Part shown: one piece after another, positions 47,341 to 55,133 of the stretch
Layout of the letters: each line of letters opens with the position of its first letter
Numbering within the stretch: the stretch's first letter is position 1
Origin: Zooshikella sp050749885
GTDB taxonomy: Bacteria; Pseudomonadota; Gammaproteobacteria; Pseudomonadales; Zooshikellaceae
Direction: 5' to 3'
Assembly: GCF_050749885.1 (NCBI RefSeq)
Contig: NZ_JBOIUB010000001.1
Location: forward strand, 62,001 to 126,000
DNA: 64,000 bases
Translations under genes and position numbers: made by a program
The notes under the pieces: model-generated
What the model saw: the letters and a program-made list of their open reading frames with translations, nothing else
Told to the model about the DNA's origin: nothing
Database searches by the model: none

Positions 47341-48216
47341 TTATTTTGTTGTACCCATAAATTTTTCTAAAAATTCCTGACTGTTAAGGTCTTTGGTAAA
47401 CGTTTTTAGTTGAGTTGCACTTTTTTGAATCGTATCTGCGGCCAGAAGTATGTCCTGTATAGTAGAGGTATTCTGTAATGTAACGTTATTCGTGCTTGTA
47501 TTTGGTGTTGTAGGCAGTTTATGAATGAGTATCACGAGAACCTCGCTCAACGAACTTATGGGGGTTGTGATGTTAATAATTTCATGTTTAATAAAACGAA
47601 GTAGTTGTAACGATGTATCTTGCTGTACTTTTTTTAGCTGAGCTGGAATAGGAACAATTGATATGACATTATGCTTAGTTAAGGGAGAAGAATCTTTGTC
47701 AGTATGTGATGGCATTATCGTGGCAAGAATGGGTAGTGTGGTTTGACCAGTAGATAGCGATAATAAAGTGTTCTCACCAGGTGTTACTGATGTTACCGCT
47801 TGGGCAATGGAGTCCTGTTGATCTACGAGGTTTAAATGTTTAAACAGAAAATTGGCATACCTATTTAGTGGTGTTAACGTATTATTTTCACTTAAAGTAA
47901 AAATAGCCGTTGTTAAATTATCAAGTGTTGGCTGGTCAGTAATTTTTTTTGAAAAAAACAGGCATAGTCTGTTTAATGAAAACAATTTTAATCCAGTTCG
48001 TGGAACGCTTGTCGTATTTTGAAATGGTATGCGTTGATAATGATGAGAACGCGCCTGATCTAATATACCCAGTAGTTGTGCGATAATAATGATAGGTAAG
48101 GTTATTAGTATTTCAGGTGATGATGTTTGGATGAATAACAGGATAATTGTTAGGCTACATACTATAAGAGAAACATGTTGTGCAAGCACTAGTCGGCTAA
48201 TTCTAAACAAAACCAT
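47341..48216 (-). CDS. Membrane protein with kinase-type H-box but no ATPase domain
   Basis: A 291-aa protein. Two N-terminal transmembrane segments (about 8-30 and 33-50), then a cytoplasmic region with a motif FIKHEIINITTPISSLSEVL close to the phospho-acceptor helix of NtrY-like kinases. The protein ends about 80 residues later; no N-, D- or G-box follows and none is left in the 76-base gap to the next gene. It may be an H-box-only dimerisation partner for the hybrid kinase, or a truncated kinase. GGAAGAG precedes the ATG. First gene of a leftward three-gene cluster. Confidence 0.7.
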   Translation of the reverse strand: MVLFRISRLVLAQHVSLIVCSLTIILLFIQTSSPEILITLPIIIIAQLLGILDQARSHHYQRIPFQNTTSVPRTGLKLFSLNRLCLFFSKKITDQPTLDNLTTAIFTLSENNTLTPLNRYANFLFKHLNLVDQQDSIAQAVTSVTPGENTLLSLSTGQTTLPILATIMPSHTDKDSSPLTKHNVISIVPIPAQLKKVQQDTSLQLLRFIKHEIINITTPISSLSEVLVILIHKLPTTPNTSTNNVTLQNTSTIQDILLAADTIQKSATQLKTFTKDLNSQEFLEKFMGTTK

Positions 48217-48599
48217 TTTTTTCTCTTCCGTTTAAGCAACGGTAACGCTTATACTCCTTTAAGTGAATAAACAATTAAGGAAAAAAATGCTATCCATTGC
48301 TTGATGAATCATACTCATTGTTTAACCCCTCCTTATGAGAATGCGTGCTGAATGAAGGCAAAAACTCAAAGATAGGGTTTATATACCCATTTCGAAGTGG
48401 TATACATAGGATTGACCAAATTGTAACTGTAACCCTATTAAACATCAACTAAACACAATGAACTTGTCGTATAACTTCTTTGCGGTAAAGGTTGCTTTAT
48501 TAAGGCTACTATGTAAAGAAGGTGATAAAACGAATGGATGTAAAACACAAGTAAAGAGGAGAGAGGGCAATCCTTGGTGTGGATGCCCTGAATATGGTT
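48217..48599. other. Intergenic region with a palindromic repeat
   Basis: About 380 bases. Contains the palindromic repeat at 48381-48407. Also a weak hairpin GGGCAATCC/GGATGCCC near 48565-48588, which could terminate the leftward CBS gene but lacks a clean T run. Confidence 0.45.
48381..48407 (+). repeat. Dispersed palindromic repeat, copy A
   Basis: Begins ATATACCCAT, has CGAAG in the centre and ends GGTATACAT; arms TATACC/GGTATA. A related copy lies inverted at 50646-50672 and a partial one near 61575-61588. Confidence 0.5.
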
Positions 48600-49040
48600 T
48601 TAAAAGGCACAGTTAGTCATGTTTTCGGCGAGTGCTCTTAGAATATCAGTACGAGTGATTAATCCTACTAACCGATTATTTTCAACCACAGGGTAGACCT
48701 TGGGTTTATGGTCTATCATTTGCTGGGCTAGATTAATAATATCTTGATTGGGTGAAACGGTAAGTACATCTGTACGCATGACGTCATTAACAATCGCACT
48801 TTGGTCGCAGAAGTAAGAAGATTGTAGTACCTGTTTGATGCAGTCTTGTTCTGAGACAAATCCAATCACTTCTTTGTTTTCATTAATAACGGGTAGACCG
48901 CTCAAATGATCTCGCATTAAACGGTCAAGTACGACTTTTAGAGGTGTGCCACAAGTGAAGGGTAAGTGGTGTTGCGTCATATAATCTTTGACTAAAATAG
49001 GTAGTTGCTTTGTTGCGGTACTCTGTGCAGTTTTAGCCAT
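48600..49040 (-). CDS. CBS-domain pair protein
   Basis: A 146-aa cytoplasmic protein made of two CBS domains: VKDYMTQHHLPFTCGTPL... GLPVINENKEVIGFVSEQDC and VNDVMRTDVLTVSPNQDI... VYPVVENNRLVGLITRTDIL. Such pairs bind adenine nucleotides and act as energy sensors. The partner is unknown; it is the first gene downstream of the flavoprotein but separated by 129 bases. Confidence 0.88.
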   Translation of the reverse strand: MAKTAQSTATKQLPILVKDYMTQHHLPFTCGTPLKVVLDRLMRDHLSGLPVINENKEVIGFVSEQDCIKQVLQSSYFCDQSAIVNDVMRTDVLTVSPNQDIINLAQQMIDHKPKVYPVVENNRLVGLITRTDILRALAENMTNCAF

Positions 49041-49169
49041 GATTTATTACCTAAAGAATACGTTTAAACGTCAGTTCATAATTTCAGTGTAGATCATTTG
49101 GGAGTTAGGATCTGCATAACGCTACAGATCCATTTTAAAGGTTGTTATATCAAACAGTTTGTTACCAGT

Positions 49170-50624
49170 TTATGCTCCTGGCCCACAATCCAGGCAATGT
49201 TCAATCATTGCCGGCCCCAGGTGCAGCTTACTATTCAGGTCACGTAATGCGGTTCGAACACCTTCTTCTATAACAGGGTGATAAAAAGGCATTTCAAGTA
49301 TTTGTGCTACGGTTAAGCGCTGTTGGATGGTCCAAGCGAGTAAGTGGGCAAGGTGTTCAGCACGAGGGCCAATCATTTCTGCTCCCAATAAGATTCCCGT
49401 ACCATTTTCGCCATAGACATGCAGGCTGCCTTTGTTAATTCCCATAACGCGACTACGACCTTGATCGGCAAAAGAAACTTTACCTGTCGCAAAGCATCCA
49501 CATTGGCCATGAGATTGTTGTAATTGCTGATAAGACTGGCCCACTACAGCAATTTGTGGGTCTGAAAATACTACGCCAATGCTTGCTCGACGTTGACCTG
49601 CTCGGATATCCGGGTAACGACCGGCATTATCGCCAGCGATCCGCCCTTCATCAGCTGCTTCATGTAGCAGTGGGATATCATTGTTTGCATCACCTGCAAT
49701 AAAAATGGGTTGGTCACCACACTGCAAGGTGAATCGGTCAAAGACGGGGATCCCCTGTTCGTTCAACGTCACATCTGTATTTTCAAGCCCGATATTATCT
49801 ATATTGGGGCGACGACCTGTCGCAGCAAGGACATAGTCAAAATGTTCAGTTTGCTCTTGACCTTGTGCACCTTTGAAAGTGATGGCTACCTGGTTATTAC
49901 TAAGCTCCATTTTTGTTACTTTCGCATCGGCATCAATAGCCAGCTCTTCGGCCATTAATTGATTGGCTTGTATAAGCAGCTCTGGATCAGTCAGTGGGCC
50001 AATTGCGCCACCTAAACCAAATACTCGAACAGTAACACCCAAGCGGTGTAATGCCTGACCAAGTTCCAAACCAATAACACCAGTACCAAATACGGCGACG
50101 GAAGAGGGTAAATCATCCCAAGCAAATACATCGTCATTAATAATTAAGCGATCACCTAATTCGGCAAAACTGGCTGGGTAGGCTGGGCGAGAGCCTGTTG
50201 CGATAACAATACGTTTGGCCAAAATTTTTGTATGATCATCAAGCTGTAATGTTTGTTTGTCGATAAATTGAGCATGGCCTTTTAGTTTATCCTCAGCTGG
50301 AATAGCTTCTACAGACTCCAGAACAAAGCCAACAAAACGATCTCTCTCGCGTTTAACCCTTGCCATTACTTCATGGCCATTTATTTCTACAGGACCTTGC
50401 GTGTAAACACCAAACTGATCGGTATGTTTTGCATGGTGAACGGCCTCAGCAGCAGCAATCAATAATTTGCTTGGCATACATCCCACACGAGCACAGGTTG
50501 TTCCATAAGCACCAGACTCAATGAGGACAACACTGTCAGTGTGCGCTTTTGCGGCACGATATGCGCCCAGGCCTGCTGTTCCTGATCCGATAATGGCAAC
50601 ATCTACTGATAATTCATTACTCAT
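49170..50624 (-). CDS. Dihydrolipoamide-dehydrogenase-like flavoprotein disulfide reductase
   Basis: A 484-aa pyridine nucleotide-disulfide oxidoreductase. FAD-binding GSGTAGLGAYRAAK; redox-active disulfide C44/C49 in TTCARVGCMPSK; NAD(P) site GTGVIGLELGQALHRLG; FAD site FIAGDANNDIPLLHEAADEG; C-terminal dimer motif with HPVIEEGVRTAL (catalytic His). The CARVGC active site is unlike typical Lpd (CLNVGC) or glutathione reductase (CVNVGC). It follows a peroxiredoxin-glutaredoxin gene on the same strand, so it may recycle a low-molecular-weight thiol or the fusion protein itself instead of serving a 2-oxoacid complex. Confidence 0.88.
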   Translation of the reverse strand: MSNELSVDVAIIGSGTAGLGAYRAAKAHTDSVVLIESGAYGTTCARVGCMPSKLLIAAAEAVHHAKHTDQFGVYTQGPVEINGHEVMARVKRERDRFVGFVLESVEAIPAEDKLKGHAQFIDKQTLQLDDHTKILAKRIVIATGSRPAYPASFAELGDRLIINDDVFAWDDLPSSVAVFGTGVIGLELGQALHRLGVTVRVFGLGGAIGPLTDPELLIQANQLMAEELAIDADAKVTKMELSNNQVAITFKGAQGQEQTEHFDYVLAATGRRPNIDNIGLENTDVTLNEQGIPVFDRFTLQCGDQPIFIAGDANNDIPLLHEAADEGRIAGDNAGRYPDIRAGQRRASIGVVFSDPQIAVVGQSYQQLQQSHGQCGCFATGKVSFADQGRSRVMGINKGSLHVYGENGTGILLGAEMIGPRAEHLAHLLAWTIQQRLTVAQILEMPFYHPVIEEGVRTALRDLNSKLHLGPAMIEHCLDCGPGA

Positions 50625-50645
50625 GGTGGTTTTACTCTTGATGTG

Positions 50646-50672
50646 ATGTATACCCTTCGTTATGGGTATTTT
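50646..50672 (-). repeat. Dispersed palindromic repeat, copy B
   Basis: On the minus strand reads ATACCCATAACGAAG then GGTATACATCA. It matches copy A at 48381 in arms and core. On the plus strand the hairpin is followed by six T, so it could also act as a terminator. Confidence 0.5.
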
Positions 50673-50687
50673 TTGCGTGTCCGCAGC

Positions 50688-50714
50688 ACGCTGTCTTTAA
50701 ATTAAAGACAGCGT
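50688..50714 (-). terminator. 13-bp perfect inverted repeat
   Basis: ACGCTGTCTTTAA and its exact complement around one central base, between the Prx-Grx gene and the flavoprotein gene. It may attenuate transcription or be an operator; there is no long T run. Confidence 0.45.
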
Positions 50715-50751
50715 TGCAAAGTGACATGGCTAATTGAAAAGTTGAAAGTAA

Positions 50752-51492
50752 TTAGTGAGTAGCTTCAGCCAAGAACTCAGCTAACTGATCTGCCCCACCA
50801 ATATGTTGGCCTTTAACAAAGACTTGAGGAACGGTATTTTTTCCTGTCACTGCGCTGAGACCTCGTTGACTTACCTCTTGCTGGACAATAATTTCTTCAT
50901 AGGCTAAATCAAGTTCGTTAAGCATGGCTTTGGCACGTGCACAGTGTGGACAGCCTGCCTTAGTGAAAAGGGTATAATACGCAGGCTCTTGAGCTTGTGG
51001 ACAAACATAACTCAGCATGGTATCGGCGTCTGATACTTCAAAAGGGTCGCCTGGTTTTTCTGGCTCAATAAACATTTTTTCAATTACGCCATCATTAACC
51101 ACCATGGCATAACGCCAGCTACGCTGACCAAACCCTAGGTCGCTTTTATCCACTAACATGCCAACGGCTTCGGTTAATGCCCCATTGCCATCTGGTAGCA
51201 TTTTGACATGCTGTAATTTTTGATCCTGCTGCCAGGCGTTCATGACAAACGTATCATTTACAGATACACACAAAATGTCGTCAATACCATTAGCAAAAAA
51301 TACGGGGGCAAGTTCGTCATAACGCGGTAAATGGCTGGATGAGCAGGTTGGCGTGAAGGCACCTGGTAAACCAAATACGATAACGCGTTTATTTCGAAAT
51401 AAGTCATTTGTGGTCTGTGTTTGCCAATCATTATTGACTCTGGTTTGAATGCTAATATTAGGGATTGTTAAGCCTTCTTGATTTTTCAGCAT
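50752..51492 (-). CDS. Peroxiredoxin-glutaredoxin hybrid protein
   Basis: A 246-aa fusion of a Prx5-type peroxiredoxin (about 1-165; peroxidatic C50 in PGAFTPTCSSSHLP) and a glutaredoxin (about 172-246; CPHC at 181-184 and TVPQVFVKGQHIGGADQL). Such hybrids (Haemophilus PGdx, Chromatium glutathione-amide peroxidase) reduce peroxides with glutathione using their own glutaredoxin domain. Followed by the disulfide reductase gene, which fits a small peroxide-detoxification operon. Confidence 0.95.
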   Translation of the reverse strand: MLKNQEGLTIPNISIQTRVNNDWQTQTTNDLFRNKRVIVFGLPGAFTPTCSSSHLPRYDELAPVFFANGIDDILCVSVNDTFVMNAWQQDQKLQHVKMLPDGNGALTEAVGMLVDKSDLGFGQRSWRYAMVVNDGVIEKMFIEPEKPGDPFEVSDADTMLSYVCPQAQEPAYYTLFTKAGCPHCARAKAMLNELDLAYEEIIVQQEVSQRGLSAVTGKNTVPQVFVKGQHIGGADQLAEFLAEATH

Positions 51493-51730
51493 TGCTTTTC
51501 CTTTGTTTCAAAACGGGGTAATAAAAAGGTCGTTGCCTGTCGTTTATTTGTTGGTTGTAGTATGAGGGGATCGTTTAAATAAATTAAATTAATTTATTTA
51601 AACGAAGCTATAGCGTAAAGCTATAATGTTGAGTGATCCGATAGACTCAAAGCTTGGTTGCCGTGTGAGAGAGGCATTCAGCTATGCTTGTAAAGGTGAC
51701 CAATAAGAATTAAAGCATGATGCCTGCGGT

Positions 51731-52996
51731 ATGGATGAAAACAAAACGTACGACAACATGATGAAACGATTTGTCGTTTTTAGTTTGCTTGTGGGGCTAA
51801 CCGTAGGGGTCATTGCTGTTTTAAAGTGGACGGCTAAAACACCTGAGCGTCGAGAGCAGCTAGCTGTTATCACGCAAGTTGAGGTACAGCAGGTACAAAA
51901 ACAAGCTTTGTCTCCCGTGATTGAGCTTTATGGGGTGCTGGAGTCTCCTTATGAAGTAGAACTGACTGCACCTGTGACTGCATTTGTGAAAACGACACAG
52001 GTGCGTGAAGGTGATAGTGTTAATCAGGGTGATATATTGGTGCAGTTAGATGATCGCGATCTACAGCTGCTTTTAAAGCAACGACTAGCAGAGATTGCTG
52101 ACATAGAAGCACGTATTGAAGCAGAAAAGCAGCGCTACCAAGCGGATCAACAGCGATTAAAAGATGAGCAAGTGTTGTTAGCCATTGCTGAACGAGGAGT
52201 TACCCGACAACAATCATTGCGGGGTAGAAATGCGGCTTCAGAAACACAGTTAGATGAAGCGCGTCGGCAGTTTTCACAGCAGGCTTTAAATGTCACGAAC
52301 ATACAGTATCAGATTGAAGATCATCCCCATCGTTTATCACAGTTAAACGCACAACTGCAGCGTGCTAAGGCGTTACACATGCAAGTGGAACTGGATATTG
52401 AACGGTCAATTATACGCTCACCTTACCCCGCTAAGATTGTCTCTTTGCATACGGCCCCTGGAGCCAGAGTATTAACGGGTGAGCCGCTGATAACGCTTTA
52501 CGATGCAGAAACTATAGAGGTGCGTGCACAAATACCTTCTCGTTACCTTCCCGAGATTCAACAGGCAATGGATCAGAAATACGCTATTACAGGTGAATTG
52601 GCACTGGATAATCAGTTGTTACCTGTTACTTTGATGCGGCTAGCACATGCTGTGAGACAAGGGCGTGGCGGATTGGATGCCTTTTTTAACATTGAAGGCA
52701 CTTCGTTAAAACTGGCTATTGGTCGACCAATACAGTTGACCATTCACTTGCCCCCACAGCATGGCGTGACGGCTCTGCCACCCCAGGCTATTTATAATGA
52801 TGATATGGTATACCGTGTGAAGGACGGGCGGTTACAAGGTGTCTCCGTTAAACTGCTGGGTAGAAATAACTCAGTTGAAGGTAAGTCCAGGGTACTTATT
52901 CGTAGCGATGCATTACACATTGGCGATGATGTGATGATAACACACTTGCCTGATGCTATTTCTGGACTTCATGTGCGTGTCGTTAAAAGGGATTGA
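51731..52996 (+). CDS. RND/HlyD-type periplasmic adaptor (orphan)
   Basis: A 421-aa membrane fusion protein. N-terminal transmembrane anchor (about 11-30), barrel-sandwich lipoyl half-motifs (VREGDSVNQGDILVQLDDRDL and IRSPYPAKIVSLHTAPGARV), a coiled-coil hairpin of about 100 residues between them, and a beta-barrel part. Normally paired with an inner-membrane pump, but the next genes are a convergent binding protein and a lipoprotein, so the pump is absent here. No strong ribosome site was seen before the ATG at 51731, so the start is uncertain; ATG 51758 is an alternative. Confidence 0.85.
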   Translation: MDENKTYDNMMKRFVVFSLLVGLTVGVIAVLKWTAKTPERREQLAVITQVEVQQVQKQALSPVIELYGVLESPYEVELTAPVTAFVKTTQVREGDSVNQGDILVQLDDRDLQLLLKQRLAEIADIEARIEAEKQRYQADQQRLKDEQVLLAIAERGVTRQQSLRGRNAASETQLDEARRQFSQQALNVTNIQYQIEDHPHRLSQLNAQLQRAKALHMQVELDIERSIIRSPYPAKIVSLHTAPGARVLTGEPLITLYDAETIEVRAQIPSRYLPEIQQAMDQKYAITGELALDNQLLPVTLMRLAHAVRQGRGGLDAFFNIEGTSLKLAIGRPIQLTIHLPPQHGVTALPPQAIYNDDMVYRVKDGRLQGVSVKLLGRNNSVEGKSRVLIRSDALHIGDDVMITHLPDAISGLHVRVVKRD

Positions 52997-53041
52997 TCAA
53001 GTAAGGGAGCGCCTTAAAAAATCACCTTGTTTTCAATAGCG

Positions 53042-53932
53042 CTACTGCGGCGTACCATCTGGAGAAACCGCTAATTTTAACCATAATTCTTCTCTTTGCA
53101 GAGGTGTTCTTGCAGGTAGAAGTGGGTTTTCAAGAATAAAAAGCTGTCGCTCATTAAGACGAGCTTGTTCGATCGCTTTTTTATGAAACTGATTAAAAAT
53201 GGTATCAAAGCTGCCATCTTTGATCATTTTTTCTAAGCCTTTGGTTATTCTTTCTGCAAGTCGTTCATTGTCTCTAGCAACAAAGAAGTAATAAGGCCAG
53301 GGGTAATAAAGTAGTAATTTTTCTTCAATTTTAATTCGGGGGAAGCGACCTTTGTGGACACGGTATTCATTAAATACTTCATTCACTCCTCGTGGAAATA
53401 AGGCGACTTTATCTGTTGCCAGTAGTTTAAATAAAGATTCATAGGTTGAACTCGTGGCGACAGTAAATTGATTATGTTTAAAAATGGTTACATCCCCCCA
53501 GCCTTTAACTTGTCCGACGGTAAATGCCTTAAGCTCATCTAAGGATTTTACATCACGAAGTTTTTCTTGGGTGTTTTCGGTCACTAGAATGAGCCGGTAA
53601 CCAAGAATACCTTTCCGTAAGGGGATTCTGATAGGAATCAATTTGCTTTCTTTTTCTTCGGAGGTTGATGTCCATATGACGGTTAATAAATTGGTGCCTG
53701 CTGCAAGCTCTTCAATAGACTTGGTTTCTGAAACAAGCTTCTTTGCGGCGTGCAATGTATAATCCCCAAAAGTCTTGGTGGTTTCGTCCATGGCCTTACG
53801 CAACAGCGCGATGAGGTCTAAATAACGGGTATCTTTGTGGGACTGAGAGCGGGGATGAATGACCGTATCATTTGCCATGCAGGTCATGGAAAATAGCATC
53901 GTGACGAGTATTGATAAGAGCGTTTTTGACAT
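53042..53932 (-). CDS. Extracellular solute-binding protein, SBP_bac_3-like
   Basis: A 296-aa periplasmic protein. The ATG at 53932 is chosen (AAGGA eight bases upstream; begins directly with signal peptide MSKTLLSILVTMLFSMTCMA); the frame runs on to 54013 without support. The body resembles the family C-terminal lobe: LDELKAFTVGQVKGWGD, ALFPRGVNEVFNEYR and YPWPYYFFVARDNERLAERI. No transporter genes nearby. It is divergent from a lipoprotein gene about 105 bases away. Confidence 0.8.
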   Translation of the reverse strand: MSKTLLSILVTMLFSMTCMANDTVIHPRSQSHKDTRYLDLIALLRKAMDETTKTFGDYTLHAAKKLVSETKSIEELAAGTNLLTVIWTSTSEEKESKLIPIRIPLRKGILGYRLILVTENTQEKLRDVKSLDELKAFTVGQVKGWGDVTIFKHNQFTVATSSTYESLFKLLATDKVALFPRGVNEVFNEYRVHKGRFPRIKIEEKLLLYYPWPYYFFVARDNERLAERITKGLEKMIKDGSFDTIFNQFHKKAIEQARLNERQLFILENPLLPARTPLQREELWLKLAVSPDGTPQ

Positions 53933-54037
53933 ATCATTCTTCCTTGAAAAGAAGATGAACTTGATTAATTGAAACAATTCAGGGTATTGATTTTCTATAA
54001 TGCAAATAAGCATAGTTGATCGGGTAAAGAGTACCTA

Positions 54038-55045
54038 ATGCGAATACCAAGCGGTTTGTTGTGGGTTAAACACTCCATAATAGTATGGTGTTGTTTATTT
54101 ATGAGTGCGTGTGATAATACCCAACGAGATGAGCCAACTACTGCGAGTACTGAAAAAAAAATTGAAACGACTGAAAATACGTTTGCAGATAAGCGGGCTA
54201 ACGAAACAGCCAATAGTGAAAATTCAAGTTTTCAGCAAGTACCGTTAGAGACGCTCAATAACATTGCGAGTTATGATCAACCGCGAATCCAGTTTCTGTG
54301 GATTCCTCCTCAGGCCAAGAATCGACGACAGTTAACGCTTTGGTCAATTAAGTTGGATGGTTCAGATTTACGACATGTGGCTACTGCGAAGGAACTGTAT
54401 GGCGATTACCGCCACTCTGTTGTTATATCGTCTAAACCCGTACGCTCACCCGATAATCGCTATATTATTTATACGTTCATTAGTGATAAGAAACGGATTG
54501 TGTTGTTAGACTTAGTGACAAGAGAACGTAAAGTGATCGATGAAGGTGTCGCTTCAGCGCATTTTACCTGGTACCCTGATAGCCAACGCGTGATTATCAA
54601 TAGAGCCTATGAGACAAAAGTATTTTCATTAAAAACAGGCCAATTGTCTGCCATTGATTACCAGGAAAATGCTGGGTTATATCTAATCAATGAGGGGCAA
54701 CAGTTTTTGGCGATTAAAAAAGGAAAATATACTATTTATGATTTACAGTTCAATGAAGAAAAATCCGGAGAGTTTGACTACTTACCGCAATCGTTATTGC
54801 ATTTAAACAGTGTATCGAATGATGGGCGTTACCTTGCATTTGGGTATGATTTGTTTGATCTTAAAACTAAACAACACTTTACCTCATTGAGTGATGTCCC
54901 CATTTTAGGGATTCATAATGATTGGATTTTAATATCAAAAAATGGCTTTCAGAAAATTAATATTGATACACAGAAAGTAGAGCAGATTTTTACTGCCCCC
55001 ACAGGTGGTTCAGGACGAAAAGGGGTAACACTTTATAATTTATAA
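54038..55045 (+). CDS. Lipoprotein with beta-propeller-like repeats
   Basis: A 335-aa predicted lipoprotein. The signal peptide ends in lipobox LFMSAC (C25), followed by a Thr/Glu-rich linker. The rest has TolB/WD40-like strands such as SPDNRYIIYTFISDKKRIVLLD and WYPDSQRVIINRA, repeated roughly every 40 residues, compatible with a partial beta-propeller. No enzyme motif. Divergent from the solute-binding protein gene. Function unknown. Confidence 0.7.
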   Translation: MRIPSGLLWVKHSIIVWCCLFMSACDNTQRDEPTTASTEKKIETTENTFADKRANETANSENSSFQQVPLETLNNIASYDQPRIQFLWIPPQAKNRRQLTLWSIKLDGSDLRHVATAKELYGDYRHSVVISSKPVRSPDNRYIIYTFISDKKRIVLLDLVTRERKVIDEGVASAHFTWYPDSQRVIINRAYETKVFSLKTGQLSAIDYQENAGLYLINEGQQFLAIKKGKYTIYDLQFNEEKSGEFDYLPQSLLHLNSVSNDGRYLAFGYDLFDLKTKQHFTSLSDVPILGIHNDWILISKNGFQKINIDTQKVEQIFTAPTGGSGRKGVTLYNL

Positions 55046-55133
55046 TGTCTAAAAAATTCGAATAACCCCCCCCTACATAATTCCTCATTTAAGGGCACCT
55101 CTAAAAATAGCCTGTGGGGCAAAGCAGAGTTAC

